Shown here piece after piece: positions 9,474-18,227 of a stretch of DNA of 61,695 nucleotides. The notes beneath the pieces were generated by a model, which searched no databases, was not told where the DNA came from, and worked only from the letters and a program-made list of their open reading frames with translations. Position numbers and translations under genes: made by a program. Origin of the DNA: Candidatus Solibacter usitatus (GTDB lineage Bacteria > Acidobacteriota > Terriglobia > Bryobacterales > Bryobacteraceae); the NCBI GenBank assembly GCA_016185465.1, contig JACPNO010000017.1, positions 1 through 61,695 on the forward strand, in the 5' to 3' direction. How positions within the stretch are numbered: position 1 is the stretch's first letter; each line of letters opens with the position of its first letter.

Positions 9474-9905
9474 TCAGTTTGGTGACGGCTTTTGGCGCAG
9501 ATATCGAACGATGTTCCGTGCAGCAATGGCACCAAAGACGGAACCGAGCACCGACCCACCGATCCAAGACGGGAGTTGCCCTGTCAGTATCTGATCGGCG
9601 GGTGCGGCCGAGGCAACCGACGGATCGTTCGGATCATAGTAAATCCGAACGGATTCGCCCTGAGTATGGGCGTCAGAGACCCAATAGAATGGCACGCTGC
9701 GCTTGTATGGGGTGCCGTCAACAGAATACGCAATCTCGGTGAGGCCGTGGCTATTCGGAATGACACGGACGATGCGCCCGGTGGTTTCGGCGTGGTGAAA
9801 ATAAAGAATCAACAGACGCGGTGCATCGATAATAAATCCGATTGCCGTCGCTAGCGAGACAAAGCCCAGAGCCGCCCCTGCGAATGAAGGCATAACCCGG
9901 TTCAT
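9474..9905 (-). CDS. DUF3592-like membrane protein
   Basis: The 143-residue protein has an N-terminal transmembrane segment (about 8-33). A small beta domain follows with the features I know from DUF3592: TGRIVRVIP, an IAYSVDGTPY strand and VRIYYDPNDPSVAS. A second hydrophobic segment lies near the C-terminus (about 112-130). Function of the family is unknown. It stands alone between the toxin operon and the phosphate transporter, and I see no gene in the flanking 100-nt gaps. Confidence 0.7.
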   Translation of the reverse strand: MNRVMPSFAGAALGFVSLATAIGFIIDAPRLLILYFHHAETTGRIVRVIPNSHGLTEIAYSVDGTPYKRSVPFYWVSDAHTQGESVRIYYDPNDPSVASAAPADQILTGQLPSWIGGSVLGSVFGAIAARNIVRYLRQKPSPN

Positions 9906-10007
9906 CGTGGTTGGACCTCATTCACCCTAACACGCACGCAAAACCAATGTCGGCAAGACAGGCGGCCTCGCCGATCAAGCTTCAAAGCACATTAGGCACT
10001 ACCTACC

Positions 10008-11033
10008 TTACGCCCCCGCCACCAGCGCCCGGATCACCACGAACGCCAGCCCCGCAATCGCCGCCGACGCCGGAATGGTCAATATCCACGCCCACACGAT
10101 CGTCTCCGCGAGTCCCCAGCGGACGGCCTTCACACGGTGAAAGGTTCCCACGCCGGCAATTGAGCCCGCAATCGCGTGTGTGGTCGAAACCGGCAGGCCC
10201 AGCCATGTGGGCAGCAAAATCGCGATCGCCCCCGCCGTCTCGGCGCAAAATCCTCCCCGGGGCTTCAAACGGGTGATCCGCCCGCCCATGGTCCGCACAA
10301 TACGCCATCCACCGCTTAACGTTCCCAGGCCAATGGCGGCGTGAGCAGCGAAAATCACCCACACCGGAACGTAAAAAGTCTCGATATATTTGGAGGCGAA
10401 CAAGACGCCGGTCACAATGCCCATGGTCTTCTGCGCGTCATTGGAGCCGTGGGCGAAGCTGAACAGCGCCGCCGAGACCAGTTGCAGCTTGCGGAAATAG
10501 AAGTCCATCTTGGCCGGAGTCGATTTCCGGAACAGGAAGTACACCGCGCTCATGAGCATGTACGCCAGCAGAAATCCGATCAGCGGCGAGAGCACGATGA
10601 ACAGCAGCGTCGTGGGCCACTTGCCGGCGATGAGCCCTCGCAGCCCACCGCTCCACCCGTAAACGTATATCGCGCGCGCCACACAGGCTCCCGCGTAACC
10701 GCCGATAAGCGCATGCGAAGAACTGGTCGGCAGCCCGAGCCACCATGTGATCAAGTCCCAGACGATCGCCCCCGTCAGTCCAGCCAAAATCACGTACGGC
10801 GTCACGATCTGCAAATCGACGAAGCCCTTGCCCACGGTGGTGGCCACGCTGGTGCCGAATGAGAACGCGGCGATGAAGTTGAAGAACGCCGCCCACGCCA
10901 CCGCCTGCAGCGGCGTCAGGACGCGCGTCGCCACGATGGTCGCGATGGAATTCGCCGCGTCGTGAAACCCGTTGATGTAGTCGAAAATGAGCGCTACGGC
11001 GATGATCAATGCCGCCAAAGTGAGGGTCGACAT
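10008..11033 (-). CDS. PiT-family inorganic phosphate transporter
   Basis: This 341-residue inner-membrane carrier moves phosphate (often as metal phosphate) using the ion gradient. The two family repeats are visible: GFHDAANSIAT near 22-32 and GSNDAQKTMG in the second half. Each is followed by helices and a GLPTSSSHALIGG or GLPVSTTHAIAGS segment. About ten transmembrane segments are present. It is co-transcribed with the DUF47 gene just upstream (4-nt gap), the standard Pit-DUF47 pairing. Confidence 0.95.
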   Translation of the reverse strand: MSTLTLAALIIAVALIFDYINGFHDAANSIATIVATRVLTPLQAVAWAAFFNFIAAFSFGTSVATTVGKGFVDLQIVTPYVILAGLTGAIVWDLITWWLGLPTSSSHALIGGYAGACVARAIYVYGWSGGLRGLIAGKWPTTLLFIVLSPLIGFLLAYMLMSAVYFLFRKSTPAKMDFYFRKLQLVSAALFSFAHGSNDAQKTMGIVTGVLFASKYIETFYVPVWVIFAAHAAIGLGTLSGGWRIVRTMGGRITRLKPRGGFCAETAGAIAILLPTWLGLPVSTTHAIAGSIAGVGTFHRVKAVRWGLAETIVWAWILTIPASAAIAGLAFVVIRALVAGA

Positions 11034-11037
11034 CCGG

Positions 11038-11652
11038 CTAGCTATTCTTCACCACGACGTTCTGCAGCACGTCCGCCACGTCCTCGCAATGGTCGGTGGT
11101 GTTTTCCAGCAGTTCGTAGATCTCTTTCAGTTTGATGAGCTGGATGGCGTCTTTTTCGTTGTCGAACAGGTTCGCCACCGCGCTGCGGACCAGGATGTCG
11201 GCCTCATTTTCCAGTCGATTGATCTCGATGCAGTGCTCGAGCACCGGCTTTTTGTTGTCCAGCGCTTCCATGGCTTTTTGCAGCACCCGGCTACACGAAT
11301 AGATCACCTCGGCCAGTTCCACCACCGTGCCGGTTATAGGATCGAGCCGGTACGCCACCATGCGATGCGCGGCGTCTTCGATGCCATCCAAAACATCGTC
11401 CAGAGCCGTCGAGAGCGAATGGATGTCCTCCGGATCGAGCGGCGTGATGAAAGTCTGGTTCAGCTTGGTGAAGATCTCGTGGATCACTTCGTCGCCCTGG
11501 TGCTCGAGACTCCGAATCTCGGTCGCGACCAAAGCCAGCCGCGACGGGCCGGCCTTGACGCCATCCAGCAGCAGGCGCGCTGCTTCGCAAATCAATTCCA
11601 CCTGGCTGAGAAATAGCGAGAAGAATTTCTCATCGCGCGGCATCAGTTTCAT
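11038..11652 (-). CDS. DUF47/PhoU-like phosphate transport accessory protein
   Basis: This all-helical 204-residue protein of the DUF47 family is related to PhoU. It contains the family segments MPRDEKFFSLF at the N-terminus, HQGDEVIHEIF, and ALDDVLDGIEDAAHRM with acidic metal-binding residues. ATG 11652 fits family starts, and a TTG two codons upstream is the alternative. It directly precedes the PiT gene and probably regulates that transporter. Confidence 0.92.
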   Translation of the reverse strand: MKLMPRDEKFFSLFLSQVELICEAARLLLDGVKAGPSRLALVATEIRSLEHQGDEVIHEIFTKLNQTFITPLDPEDIHSLSTALDDVLDGIEDAAHRMVAYRLDPITGTVVELAEVIYSCSRVLQKAMEALDNKKPVLEHCIEINRLENEADILVRSAVANLFDNEKDAIQLIKLKEIYELLENTTDHCEDVADVLQNVVVKNS

Positions 11653-11708
11653 AGGCAAGCTGCTCTCACGGGCAGTTCCCTATCTTAATCAACTCGATGA
11701 CAATTTGG

Positions 11709-12515
11709 TTACAGTTCGGTTGCGTCCTGGCCGACAATCGAGAAAAGCTCCGCCGGCTCTTGGCCCGCCGCTGACTCGCCGTCCAGGTCGAGATAGCGCA
11801 GATCGAGCAGCCGCGAAGGATTCAAGTTGCCCATCGCCGAGAGGATGTTTTCCTTGAGGTGGGGATGTTCCTGCTCCAGTTCACTAAAAATATCGCACAA
11901 CGACCGCCGGACGGTGCCGGTGCGCTGGGAACATCCGCAGGGGACGATCGGCGCGCCCAACGATTCCGCATAGCGGCCAGTGATGTCTTCGGTCACAAAT
12001 ACCAGCGGGCGGATCAGGCGGAAATCGCGGTTGCGGGAATGGGTCACCGGCGGCAGCGAGCTCAACCTGCCCGTGAAAAGCGTGTTGCGCAGCAGGGATT
12101 CGCAGAAGTCGTCGGCCGTGTGGCCAAAGGCGATGACGTTGGCTCCCAGGCCGCGGGCAATTTCATAAACCGCCCGCCGGCGGTACCGGCTGCACAGGTC
12201 GCAGCCGTGATCCGGCTGTTCCTCCAAAAGCCGAAATGAAGGCTTATCGCGGTAATAAGTCCAGTCGACGCCTTGCTGCTTCAGATATTCGCCCAGCGGC
12301 TCGATGGGGCGTAGAAACTTCCCCTGCTCCACGGTAAACGCGCAGACCGAGAATTGAATGGGCGCGCGTTTTTCCAATAGCCGCAGCGCCGCCAGCAGAG
12401 TGAGCGAATCCTTGCCGCCTGATAGCGCCACCGCTACCCGGTCACCGTCGCGGATCATCTTGAAGCGATGGATCGCCTCGCCGACCTTGCGCAATAATGT
12501 CTTTTCCAGGTCCAC
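11709..12515 (-). CDS. ttcA: TtcA-like tRNA 2-thiocytidine synthetase
   Basis: The 268-residue PP-loop ATPase has SGGKDS at 32-37, a CxxC at Cys105/Cys108 (CDLCSRYRR) and further cysteines in VPCGCSQRTG (193, 195). TtcA thiolates cytidine 32 in tRNA using ATP and an iron-sulfur cluster held by such cysteines. The GHTADDFCESLLRN segment also fits. Other TtcA/TtuA-group thiolases are possible. It is divergent from rpe, with a 54-nt promoter region between them. Confidence 0.85.
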   Translation of the reverse strand: MDLEKTLLRKVGEAIHRFKMIRDGDRVAVALSGGKDSLTLLAALRLLEKRAPIQFSVCAFTVEQGKFLRPIEPLGEYLKQQGVDWTYYRDKPSFRLLEEQPDHGCDLCSRYRRRAVYEIARGLGANVIAFGHTADDFCESLLRNTLFTGRLSSLPPVTHSRNRDFRLIRPLVFVTEDITGRYAESLGAPIVPCGCSQRTGTVRRSLCDIFSELEQEHPHLKENILSAMGNLNPSRLLDLRYLDLDGESAAGQEPAELFSIVGQDATEL

Positions 12516-12569
12516 TGAGATCCAATTATAGCCGCCAGCCTGCGTGGTAAGATCTTAAGAGCCCGAAAC

Positions 12570-13244
12570 ATGCTGCAAATCGTTCCGTCGCTGCTGTCCG
12601 CCGACTTTGCGCGGCTGGCTGAGGAGATTGCCCGCGTGGAGCGCGGTGGCGCGGCCATGTTGCATCTGGACGTGATGGACGGGCATTTTGTGCCGAATCT
12701 GACCCTCGGTCCGCCGGTGGTGGAGTCGGTTCGCAAGGTGACCCGCGCCAAGCTGGACGTCCACCTGATGATCGAGGACCCGGACCGCTACATTCCGGCC
12801 TTTGTCGCAGCCGGCGCCGACCTGCTTTCGGTGCATCAGGAAGCCTGCCGCCACTTGCACCGCACTCTGCGCTTGATCCAAAGCGAGGGGGCGCTGGCGG
12901 GCGTGGTGATAAATCCAGCCACGCCGGTGGCTACGCTGGACGAAGTGTTAGAAGTGGCCGACTACGTGCTGATCATGAGTGTAAATCCAGGATTTGGCGG
13001 GCAAAAGTTTATTCCGGCGGTGCTGGACAAAGTCCGGACGCTGGACCGGCAACGCAGGGAGCGCGGCCTGGCGCTGGAAATCGAAATCGACGGCGGAATC
13101 ACGACTCAGAATCTGGCCGACGCCGTACGGGCGGGGTGTGACTGGATCGTTACGGGGTCGTCGATTTTTCACGCCTCCGATCCGTCGGCCGCCGTAGCCG
13201 AAATGCGGCAAATCGCGCGGGATGCGACCGCGATACAGGTTTGA
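12570..13244 (+). CDS. rpe: Ribulose-phosphate 3-epimerase
   Basis: This 224-residue TIM-barrel enzyme interconverts ribulose 5-phosphate and xylulose 5-phosphate. Family motifs are present in order: PSLLSADFARL near the start, LHLDVMDGHFVPNLT with the metal-binding Asp and His, DVHLMIEDP, MSVNPGFGGQKFIP and EIDGGITTQN, followed by the phosphate-binding VTGSSIF. Length is normal. TAAGAT about 20 nt upstream is a weak -10 candidate. Confidence 0.97.
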   Translation: MLQIVPSLLSADFARLAEEIARVERGGAAMLHLDVMDGHFVPNLTLGPPVVESVRKVTRAKLDVHLMIEDPDRYIPAFVAAGADLLSVHQEACRHLHRTLRLIQSEGALAGVVINPATPVATLDEVLEVADYVLIMSVNPGFGGQKFIPAVLDKVRTLDRQRRERGLALEIEIDGGITTQNLADAVRAGCDWIVTGSSIFHASDPSAAVAEMRQIARDATAIQV

Positions 13245-13292
13245 ACAAACGCGATCCAAAATTTAACAACGCAATCATAGGTCTATAAAAAC

Positions 13293-14576
13293 ATGCAGCT
13301 TCAAAAAAATCCTTGGCATTTGGCAATCATGCTGGTGGCGGCGGTCATGCTGCTGAGTTCCTGCATGCACAAGAAGTACGAGAATCCCATCTCGAAGGAT
13401 ACTCAGCAGCCGGATAAAGTGCTGTTCGACCGGGCCATCGCCGATATCGAGCGCGGCCGGTACGAGGTAGCGCGCCTCACCCTGCAGACGCTGATGAACA
13501 CCTACGACACCAGCGAGTTTTTGGCGAAATCCAAGCTGGCGATCGCCGACAGCTGGTTCCGCGAGGGGGGAACGCACGGCATGGCGCAGGCCGAGGCCGA
13601 ATACAAGGACTTCATCCTGTTCTACCCGACCATGGAAGAAGCCGCCGAGGCCCAGGAAAAAGTTTGCGACATCCATTACAAGCAGATGGAAAAACCGGAT
13701 CGCGACCGCAATGACGCGATACGCGCCGAAGACGAGTGCCGGCAATTGCTGGTGCAATTTCCCAACAGCAAGTTCGCTCCCGGCGCCCAGCAAAAGCTGC
13801 GCAATATTCAGGAAGTGATCGCCGAAGGCGAGTTCCGCACCGGATCGTTCTATCACCACAAGGGAAGTTTTCCGGCCGCCGCCAACCGGCTGCAATCGCT
13901 TTCGGAGCAATATCCGCTCTACAGCGGGGCCGATGAAGTGCTCTGGCAATTGGCCGATTCCTACGGCCGCATGGGCGATCGCTTCGAAGATCGCGCCGCC
14001 AGCGCCTACACGCGCATCGTGAAAGACTACCCGCTCAGCGAACACGTCGAGGAGTCCAAGAAAAAACTACAGGCCATGAACCGGCCTATCCCCGCCGCCG
14101 ACGCCGCCGCTTTAGAGCGCATGAAGTACGAGCTGGAGAACCGCACCAAATCCAGCCTGATGAGCCGAGCCTTCGATGTGCTCAAACGCGCGCCCGATGT
14201 GCAGATGGCCGCGAAATCCGGCAGTCCGGCCATGACCAGCATCCGGCCCGGCATTCCGGTGAGCGTGCCCCAGCCGGCCGGCCGCACAGGGGTGGGAACT
14301 TCCGATGTATCCGTGCAGGCTGTGACGGATACCACTTTGCTCGATACCAAACCCGATGCGCGCCAGGTTGTTCCCGGGGCGGCCGGCGCCGATGGTAAGC
14401 CTGCCGATGCCAGTGCCGCCGCAGCCGACAAGCCTCAGCCGCTGCCCGGCAACCACACCGCCAGACCTAGCAAGAAGAAGGACAAGGCCAAAGACAATAA
14501 AGACAAGAAAGCTGCCGATAAGACCCCGGCCGCAACTCCGGCCAGCGCGGCTACGCCCAGTGAAACCAAGCAATGA
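13293..14576 (+). CDS. bamD: BamD-like outer-membrane assembly lipoprotein with long tail
   Basis: The 427-residue protein opens with a lipoprotein signal (LLSSC, lipidated Cys24). About 40-270 is a run of TPR-like helices of the BamD/YfiO type, with DRAIADIERGRYEVARL and FPNSKFAPGAQQKLR-like repeats. BamD proteins normally end near residue 250-280. Here an extra 150 residues of Pro/Ala/Lys-rich, probably disordered sequence follows, ending in Lys/Asp repeats. The stop overlaps the response regulator start (ATGA). BamD works at the outer membrane in porin folding. Confidence 0.85.
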   Translation: MQLQKNPWHLAIMLVAAVMLLSSCMHKKYENPISKDTQQPDKVLFDRAIADIERGRYEVARLTLQTLMNTYDTSEFLAKSKLAIADSWFREGGTHGMAQAEAEYKDFILFYPTMEEAAEAQEKVCDIHYKQMEKPDRDRNDAIRAEDECRQLLVQFPNSKFAPGAQQKLRNIQEVIAEGEFRTGSFYHHKGSFPAAANRLQSLSEQYPLYSGADEVLWQLADSYGRMGDRFEDRAASAYTRIVKDYPLSEHVEESKKKLQAMNRPIPAADAAALERMKYELENRTKSSLMSRAFDVLKRAPDVQMAAKSGSPAMTSIRPGIPVSVPQPAGRTGVGTSDVSVQAVTDTTLLDTKPDARQVVPGAAGADGKPADASAAAADKPQPLPGNHTARPSKKKDKAKDNKDKKAADKTPAATPASAATPSETKQ

Positions 14577-15199
14577 GCCGCATTCTGCTCGCCGATCACA
14601 GCCCGCACGCCCAGCGCATGGGCGAGCGTATTCTGCGTGACGAAGGTTTCGAAGTCGTCACCGTTACCGACGGCGACACCGCGCTGCTGCGGCTCAAAGA
14701 CATTGAGCCCGACCTGGTTCTGGCCGACATCTCGCTGCCCAGCCGGAATGGCTACGAAATTTGCGATTACGTAAAAGGCAGCGGCAAATATCCCAATACG
14801 CGCGTGGTGCTCACCGCCGGACCGCTGGTGCCCCTGGATCAGGCGCGCGCGGCCCAGGTTCGCTCGGATGGTTTCGTCAAGAAACCCTTCGAGGCATCCA
14901 TGCTGATCGACGCCGTGCAGCCGCTGCTGGTTCAACCGGTGGCGCCCTCGACGCCGCAAGAAACCGCGGGTTCGCTCCAGACGCCGCCCATGCCGATTGC
15001 CGCGCCCGTTGTCGCGCCGCCACCGCCGCCACCGGCGCCGCCCGCGCCACTGGATCGGGAACAGATTCGCGCCGCCGTCATTCTGGCACTCGAAGCCTCC
15101 ATGATCGCCATCATCGAAAATGTCACCGACAAAGTCGTACTGGCCCTCGATGGCGCGCGTGAAGAGCAAGCGCACAAGGCCGTTTCCGGCCACGATTAA
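14573..15199 (+). CDS. Response regulator with proline-rich linker and C-terminal helix
   Basis: The receiver domain occupies about 1-125: acidic pocket near the N-terminus, phosphoacceptor Asp52 in LVLADISLP, and Lys102 in FVKKPFE. A proline/alanine-rich linker follows (about 130-160, with a run of prolines). The C-terminal amphipathic stretch of about 45 residues resembles no DNA-binding domain. ATG 14573 overlaps the bamD stop. No histidine kinase is nearby. It may act through protein-protein contacts. Confidence 0.85.
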   Translation: MSRILLADHSPHAQRMGERILRDEGFEVVTVTDGDTALLRLKDIEPDLVLADISLPSRNGYEICDYVKGSGKYPNTRVVLTAGPLVPLDQARAAQVRSDGFVKKPFEASMLIDAVQPLLVQPVAPSTPQETAGSLQTPPMPIAAPVVAPPPPPPAPPAPLDREQIRAAVILALEASMIAIIENVTDKVVLALDGAREEQAHKAVSGHD

Positions 15200-15202
15200 A
15201 AT

Positions 15203-15703
15203 ATGCCTGATAACAGTTTCGACCTGGTCTCGAAAATCGATTTGGCGGAAGTCTCCAACGCCATCCAGCAAGCCGTGAAAGAGATTATGACGCGCTACGA
15301 TTTGAAAGACTCGAAATCCACCGTGGAGCTGAAAGAGAAGGACAATAAGATCGAGCTGGCCAGCCAGGATGAGTACAAGCTGAAGGCCGTCATCGAAATT
15401 CTGCAGCAGAAGCTGGTGAAGCGAAAAGTCCCGCTCAAAGGGCTCTCTTATGGCACCGTGATCCCGGCGGCCGGCTCGAGCGTCAAGCAGGAGGTTACCC
15501 TGCAGCAGGGCATCCCCATCGAGAAGGCGCGAGAGATCGTCAAGAAGATCAAGGACAGCAAGCTCAAGGTGCAGGCTTCCATCCAGGGCGATTTCGTACG
15601 CGTCAGCGGCAAGGACCGCGATACTCTGCAATCGGTCATTCAACTCCTCCGCAACACCGATTTCGGCATCGACACGCAATTCACCAACTACCGGACTAAC
15701 TGA
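15203..15703 (+). CDS. YajQ family nucleotide-binding protein
   Basis: This 166-residue protein has typical YajQ length and ends. It starts MPDNSFDLVSKIDLAEVSNAI (shortened: DNSFDLVSKIDLAEV), contains TRYDLKDSKS, and closes with LLRNTDFGIDTQFTNYR. Family members bind nucleotides, and some bind cyclic di-GMP and act as effectors. The gene lies 3 nt after the response regulator and 1 nt before the hydrolase, so it is within one operon. Confidence 0.95.
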   Translation: MPDNSFDLVSKIDLAEVSNAIQQAVKEIMTRYDLKDSKSTVELKEKDNKIELASQDEYKLKAVIEILQQKLVKRKVPLKGLSYGTVIPAAGSSVKQEVTLQQGIPIEKAREIVKKIKDSKLKVQASIQGDFVRVSGKDRDTLQSVIQLLRNTDFGIDTQFTNYRTN

Positions 15704-15704
15704 A

Positions 15705-16337
15705 GTGGCGCGCCGCATCGAATCGCTGATGCTGGCAGGCCCGGCCGGCGCCCTCGAAGCGCTATTGGAGGAGCCGGAAGAAACGCCGGCGCGCGCGCTC
15801 GCCCTGGTTTGCCATCCGCATCCCCTGTTTGGCGGCACCATGCACAATAAAGTGGTTTATCGCCTGGCGCGAGGATTGCGTCGCTCCGGCGCCGCCGTGC
15901 TGCGCTTCAATTTTCGCGGCGTGGGGACAAGTCAGGGCGAACACGATCACGGCGCAGGTGAAGCCGACGACGCGCGCATCGCTCTCGACTGGCTGCGCGC
16001 GCGCTTCCCCGGCTTGCCCTACGTGCTCGCGGGCTTCTCATTCGGCTCGCGCATTATTCTGGGCCTGGGTTGTACCACCGGCGGCGCCTCGCTGCTAATT
16101 GCGGCAGGCTTTCCTGCCGCGCACGGCGATCCGGCGTTTCTCGAATCCTGCCAGTCACCTAAGATTTTCATCCAGAGCACCCGCGACGAATTCGCGCCAG
16201 TCCCCCAAATGGAGGCGTTATTCGAGCGAATCGCCGAGCCCAAGCAACTGGTTTGGATCGACGCGCAGGATCACTTCTTTCAGGGCGGCCTGGATCAACT
16301 GGAAGAAACAGTATTTGGCCTGAAGACTACTGTCTGA
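15705..16337 (+). CDS. Alpha/beta hydrolase, KANL3/Tex30-like short dienelactone type
   Basis: The 210-residue protein opens at GTG 15705, one base after the yajQ stop. It contains LVCHPHPLFGGTMHNKVVY near 34-52, the RFNFRGVGTSQGEHDHG segment, the nucleophile elbow GFSFGSRI and a late IDAQDHFF with the catalytic His. These match a widespread group of small bacterial hydrolases of unknown substrate. It overlaps the convergent response regulator gene by 11 nt at its 3' end. Confidence 0.85.
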   Translation: MARRIESLMLAGPAGALEALLEEPEETPARALALVCHPHPLFGGTMHNKVVYRLARGLRRSGAAVLRFNFRGVGTSQGEHDHGAGEADDARIALDWLRARFPGLPYVLAGFSFGSRIILGLGCTTGGASLLIAAGFPAAHGDPAFLESCQSPKIFIQSTRDEFAPVPQMEALFERIAEPKQLVWIDAQDHFFQGGLDQLEETVFGLKTTV

Positions 16338-16782
16338 GAGCGCGTTCTGCCCGGCGGGAAGCTCGCATGCCGATCAGATCGGCCACTTTGCCCAGAATGT
16401 AGGAGGCATCGTTGGTGCCGACCACCATTTGGCGGTCTTTCCAGCTCGTGAAGCCCTTGCCGTCGCGCTGAGCTGTTACCAGGGCAGTGGCGGGTTTATA
16501 TTCCTTGCCGCGCGCATACGCCAGGACGCCGCGACCGGCTTCTGGGGACTCCATGTCCTCATCGCTCAAGACGAGCTCGTAGATGCCGTCATCGAGCTTG
16601 GAAAGGCCTTCAGCGGCCGAAGCAGCCACGTCCACGGAATAGCCACCGGCCCGTAGCAGTGTTTGCAAGGTCAGTCGCGAGGCAACATCGGATTCAATTA
16701 GCAATACTCGCGCCAAATCCAAGCTCCGCACGCTTGTTTCACGCCTGTGGGAGACCGCAGCCATTCGTCTATGTCCTTTCAC
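16327..16782 (-). CDS. Degenerate single-domain response regulator
   Basis: The 151-residue protein has a receiver fold starting near residue 23 (DLARVLLIESDVASR), with candidate phosphoacceptor Asp74 in LVLSDEDME. The conserved Lys near the end of the domain, normally in a KP pair, is not found: the aligned stretch reads VVGTNDASYILGKV. Phosphorylation-dependent switching may be altered. A basic N-terminal extension may not be translated if a later start is used. No partner kinase is visible. Confidence 0.75.
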   Translation of the reverse strand: MKGHRRMAAVSHRRETSVRSLDLARVLLIESDVASRLTLQTLLRAGGYSVDVAASAAEGLSKLDDGIYELVLSDEDMESPEAGRGVLAYARGKEYKPATALVTAQRDGKGFTSWKDRQMVVGTNDASYILGKVADLIGMRASRRAERALRQ

Positions 16783-16847
16783 TACCTACTTTAACCGAAC
16801 TTCGAGCGTAAATCATCAACTAAAGTAAGTGCCCAGGCGCGGCCTTA

Positions 16848-16889
16848 TTCTTCAAGGAATTTTCCGGGGCCAATCTGGAGCTTGAAGAA
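16848..16889 (-). terminator. Possible hairpin downstream of purB
   Basis: TTCTTCAAG at 16848-16856 and CTTGAAGAA at 16881-16889 form a perfect 9-bp inverted repeat around a 24-nt loop, about 28 nt past the purB stop. No U-run follows on the minus strand, so a terminator role is uncertain. The rest of the 134-nt gap holds nothing I recognise. Confidence 0.35.
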
Positions 16890-16916
16890 ATCTCTGTAAC
16901 TTATTGAAAAAATGGA

Positions 16917-18227
16917 CTAAATACCGAAAACTCTGGCGAAAATCCGGTCTATATTCCGCAGCTGGCGCTCCAGCGAAAAACTCTCGGCGAGCTGTTCGGA
17001 GGTGAGAAATTTACCAATTTCGGGATCGCCCTGTATGGCCGCGCGGAAGTCGGATTCATCCTGCCAGGCCTTCATGGCATGGCCCTGCACCAGCCGGTAG
17101 GCGGCTTCGCGCAGCATGCCTGCGGCGGCCAAATCGAGCAGTAACTGCCCGGAAAACACCAGCCCGCGGGTCATGTCCAGATTGCGGCGCATGCGCTCGG
17201 GATACACCAGCATCTGGTCCACCAGGCGGGTGGTGCGGTCGAGCAGGTAATCGGCGAGGATGGTCGAATCGGGCAGAATCACGCGCTCCACCGAGGAGTG
17301 GGAGATATCCCGCTCGTGCCAGAGCGCCACGTTTTCGAAAGCCGCTTGGGCGTTCGACCGCACCACCCGCGCCAGGCCGCAAATCTGTTCGCAGGTGACC
17401 GGGTTGCGCTTGTGCGGCATCGCCGAGCTGCCTTTCTGCGATTTCGAAAAATACTCCTCCGCCTCGCGCACTTCGGTGCGCTGCAAATGCCGGACTTCGA
17501 GCGCGATCTTTTCCAGGCTGGCGGCGATCACGGCGAGCGTGGCCACATAGTTGGCGTGGCGATCGCGCTGAATCACCTGGGATGACACTGGGGCCGGCAG
17601 CAATTGCAGGCGGGCGCAAATCGCTTCCTCCACCTCCGGACCGATATGCGCGAAAGTGCCGACTGCGCCCGAGATTTTGCCGACGCGCATTTCCACGGCA
17701 GCGTCTTTCAACCGGCGCAGGTTGCGTCCCGCTTCCTCGTACCAGATAGCCAGCTTGAGCCCAAACGTGATGGGCTCGGCGTGCACGCCATGAGTGCGGC
17801 CGATCTGCACGGTGTGCTGAAACTCGAGCGCGCGCCGCTTCAAAACCACGCGTAGAGCTTCCAGGCCGGCCAGAAGAATGGCCGAGGCCTGCTTGATTTG
17901 CAGCGCCTGCGCGGTGTCCACCACATCGTTTGAAGTGAGCCCGTAGTGCAGCCAGCGCGAGGAATCGGCCTGCCCGGCGGACGCCATGCTTTCGGAGACG
18001 GCGGTGGTGAAAGCGATGACGTCATGCTTCACTTCCCGCTCGATGGCATGGATGCGGGCGACATCAAAGCCGGCGTGCGCCCGCAGCAGCCGCGCCGCTT
18101 CGGCGGGAACCGTGCCGAGACCGGCCAGCACTTCCGATGCCGCCAGTTCCACTTCCAGCCACTGCTGAAACTTGTTCTGATCGCTCCAGATGCGGCCCAT
18201 CTCCGGGCGGGTATAACGTTCTAAAAT
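16917..18227 (-). CDS. purB: Adenylosuccinate lyase, apparent ATT start codon
   Basis: The enzyme cleaves adenylosuccinate and SAICAR in purine synthesis. It carries the fumarase/aspartase superfamily signature SSAMPHKRNP, an upstream TSNDVVDTAQ and a GRTHGVHAEP segment. Family members begin M-I-E-R-Y-x-R-P-E-M. Here ILERYTRPEM is encoded, and its first codon is ATT (18225-18227). GGAGG lies 7 nt upstream on the minus strand, and there is no in-frame ATG, GTG or TTG near it. The next ATG, at 18200, would lose that motif and has no spaced ribosome-binding site. With the ATT start it has 436 residues. It overlaps the upstream stop by 7 nt. Confidence 0.93.
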   Translation of the reverse strand: MLERYTRPEMGRIWSDQNKFQQWLEVELAASEVLAGLGTVPAEAARLLRAHAGFDVARIHAIEREVKHDVIAFTTAVSESMASAGQADSSRWLHYGLTSNDVVDTAQALQIKQASAILLAGLEALRVVLKRRALEFQHTVQIGRTHGVHAEPITFGLKLAIWYEEAGRNLRRLKDAAVEMRVGKISGAVGTFAHIGPEVEEAICARLQLLPAPVSSQVIQRDRHANYVATLAVIAASLEKIALEVRHLQRTEVREAEEYFSKSQKGSSAMPHKRNPVTCEQICGLARVVRSNAQAAFENVALWHERDISHSSVERVILPDSTILADYLLDRTTRLVDQMLVYPERMRRNLDMTRGLVFSGQLLLDLAAAGMLREAAYRLVQGHAMKAWQDESDFRAAIQGDPEIGKFLTSEQLAESFSLERQLRNIDRIFARVFGI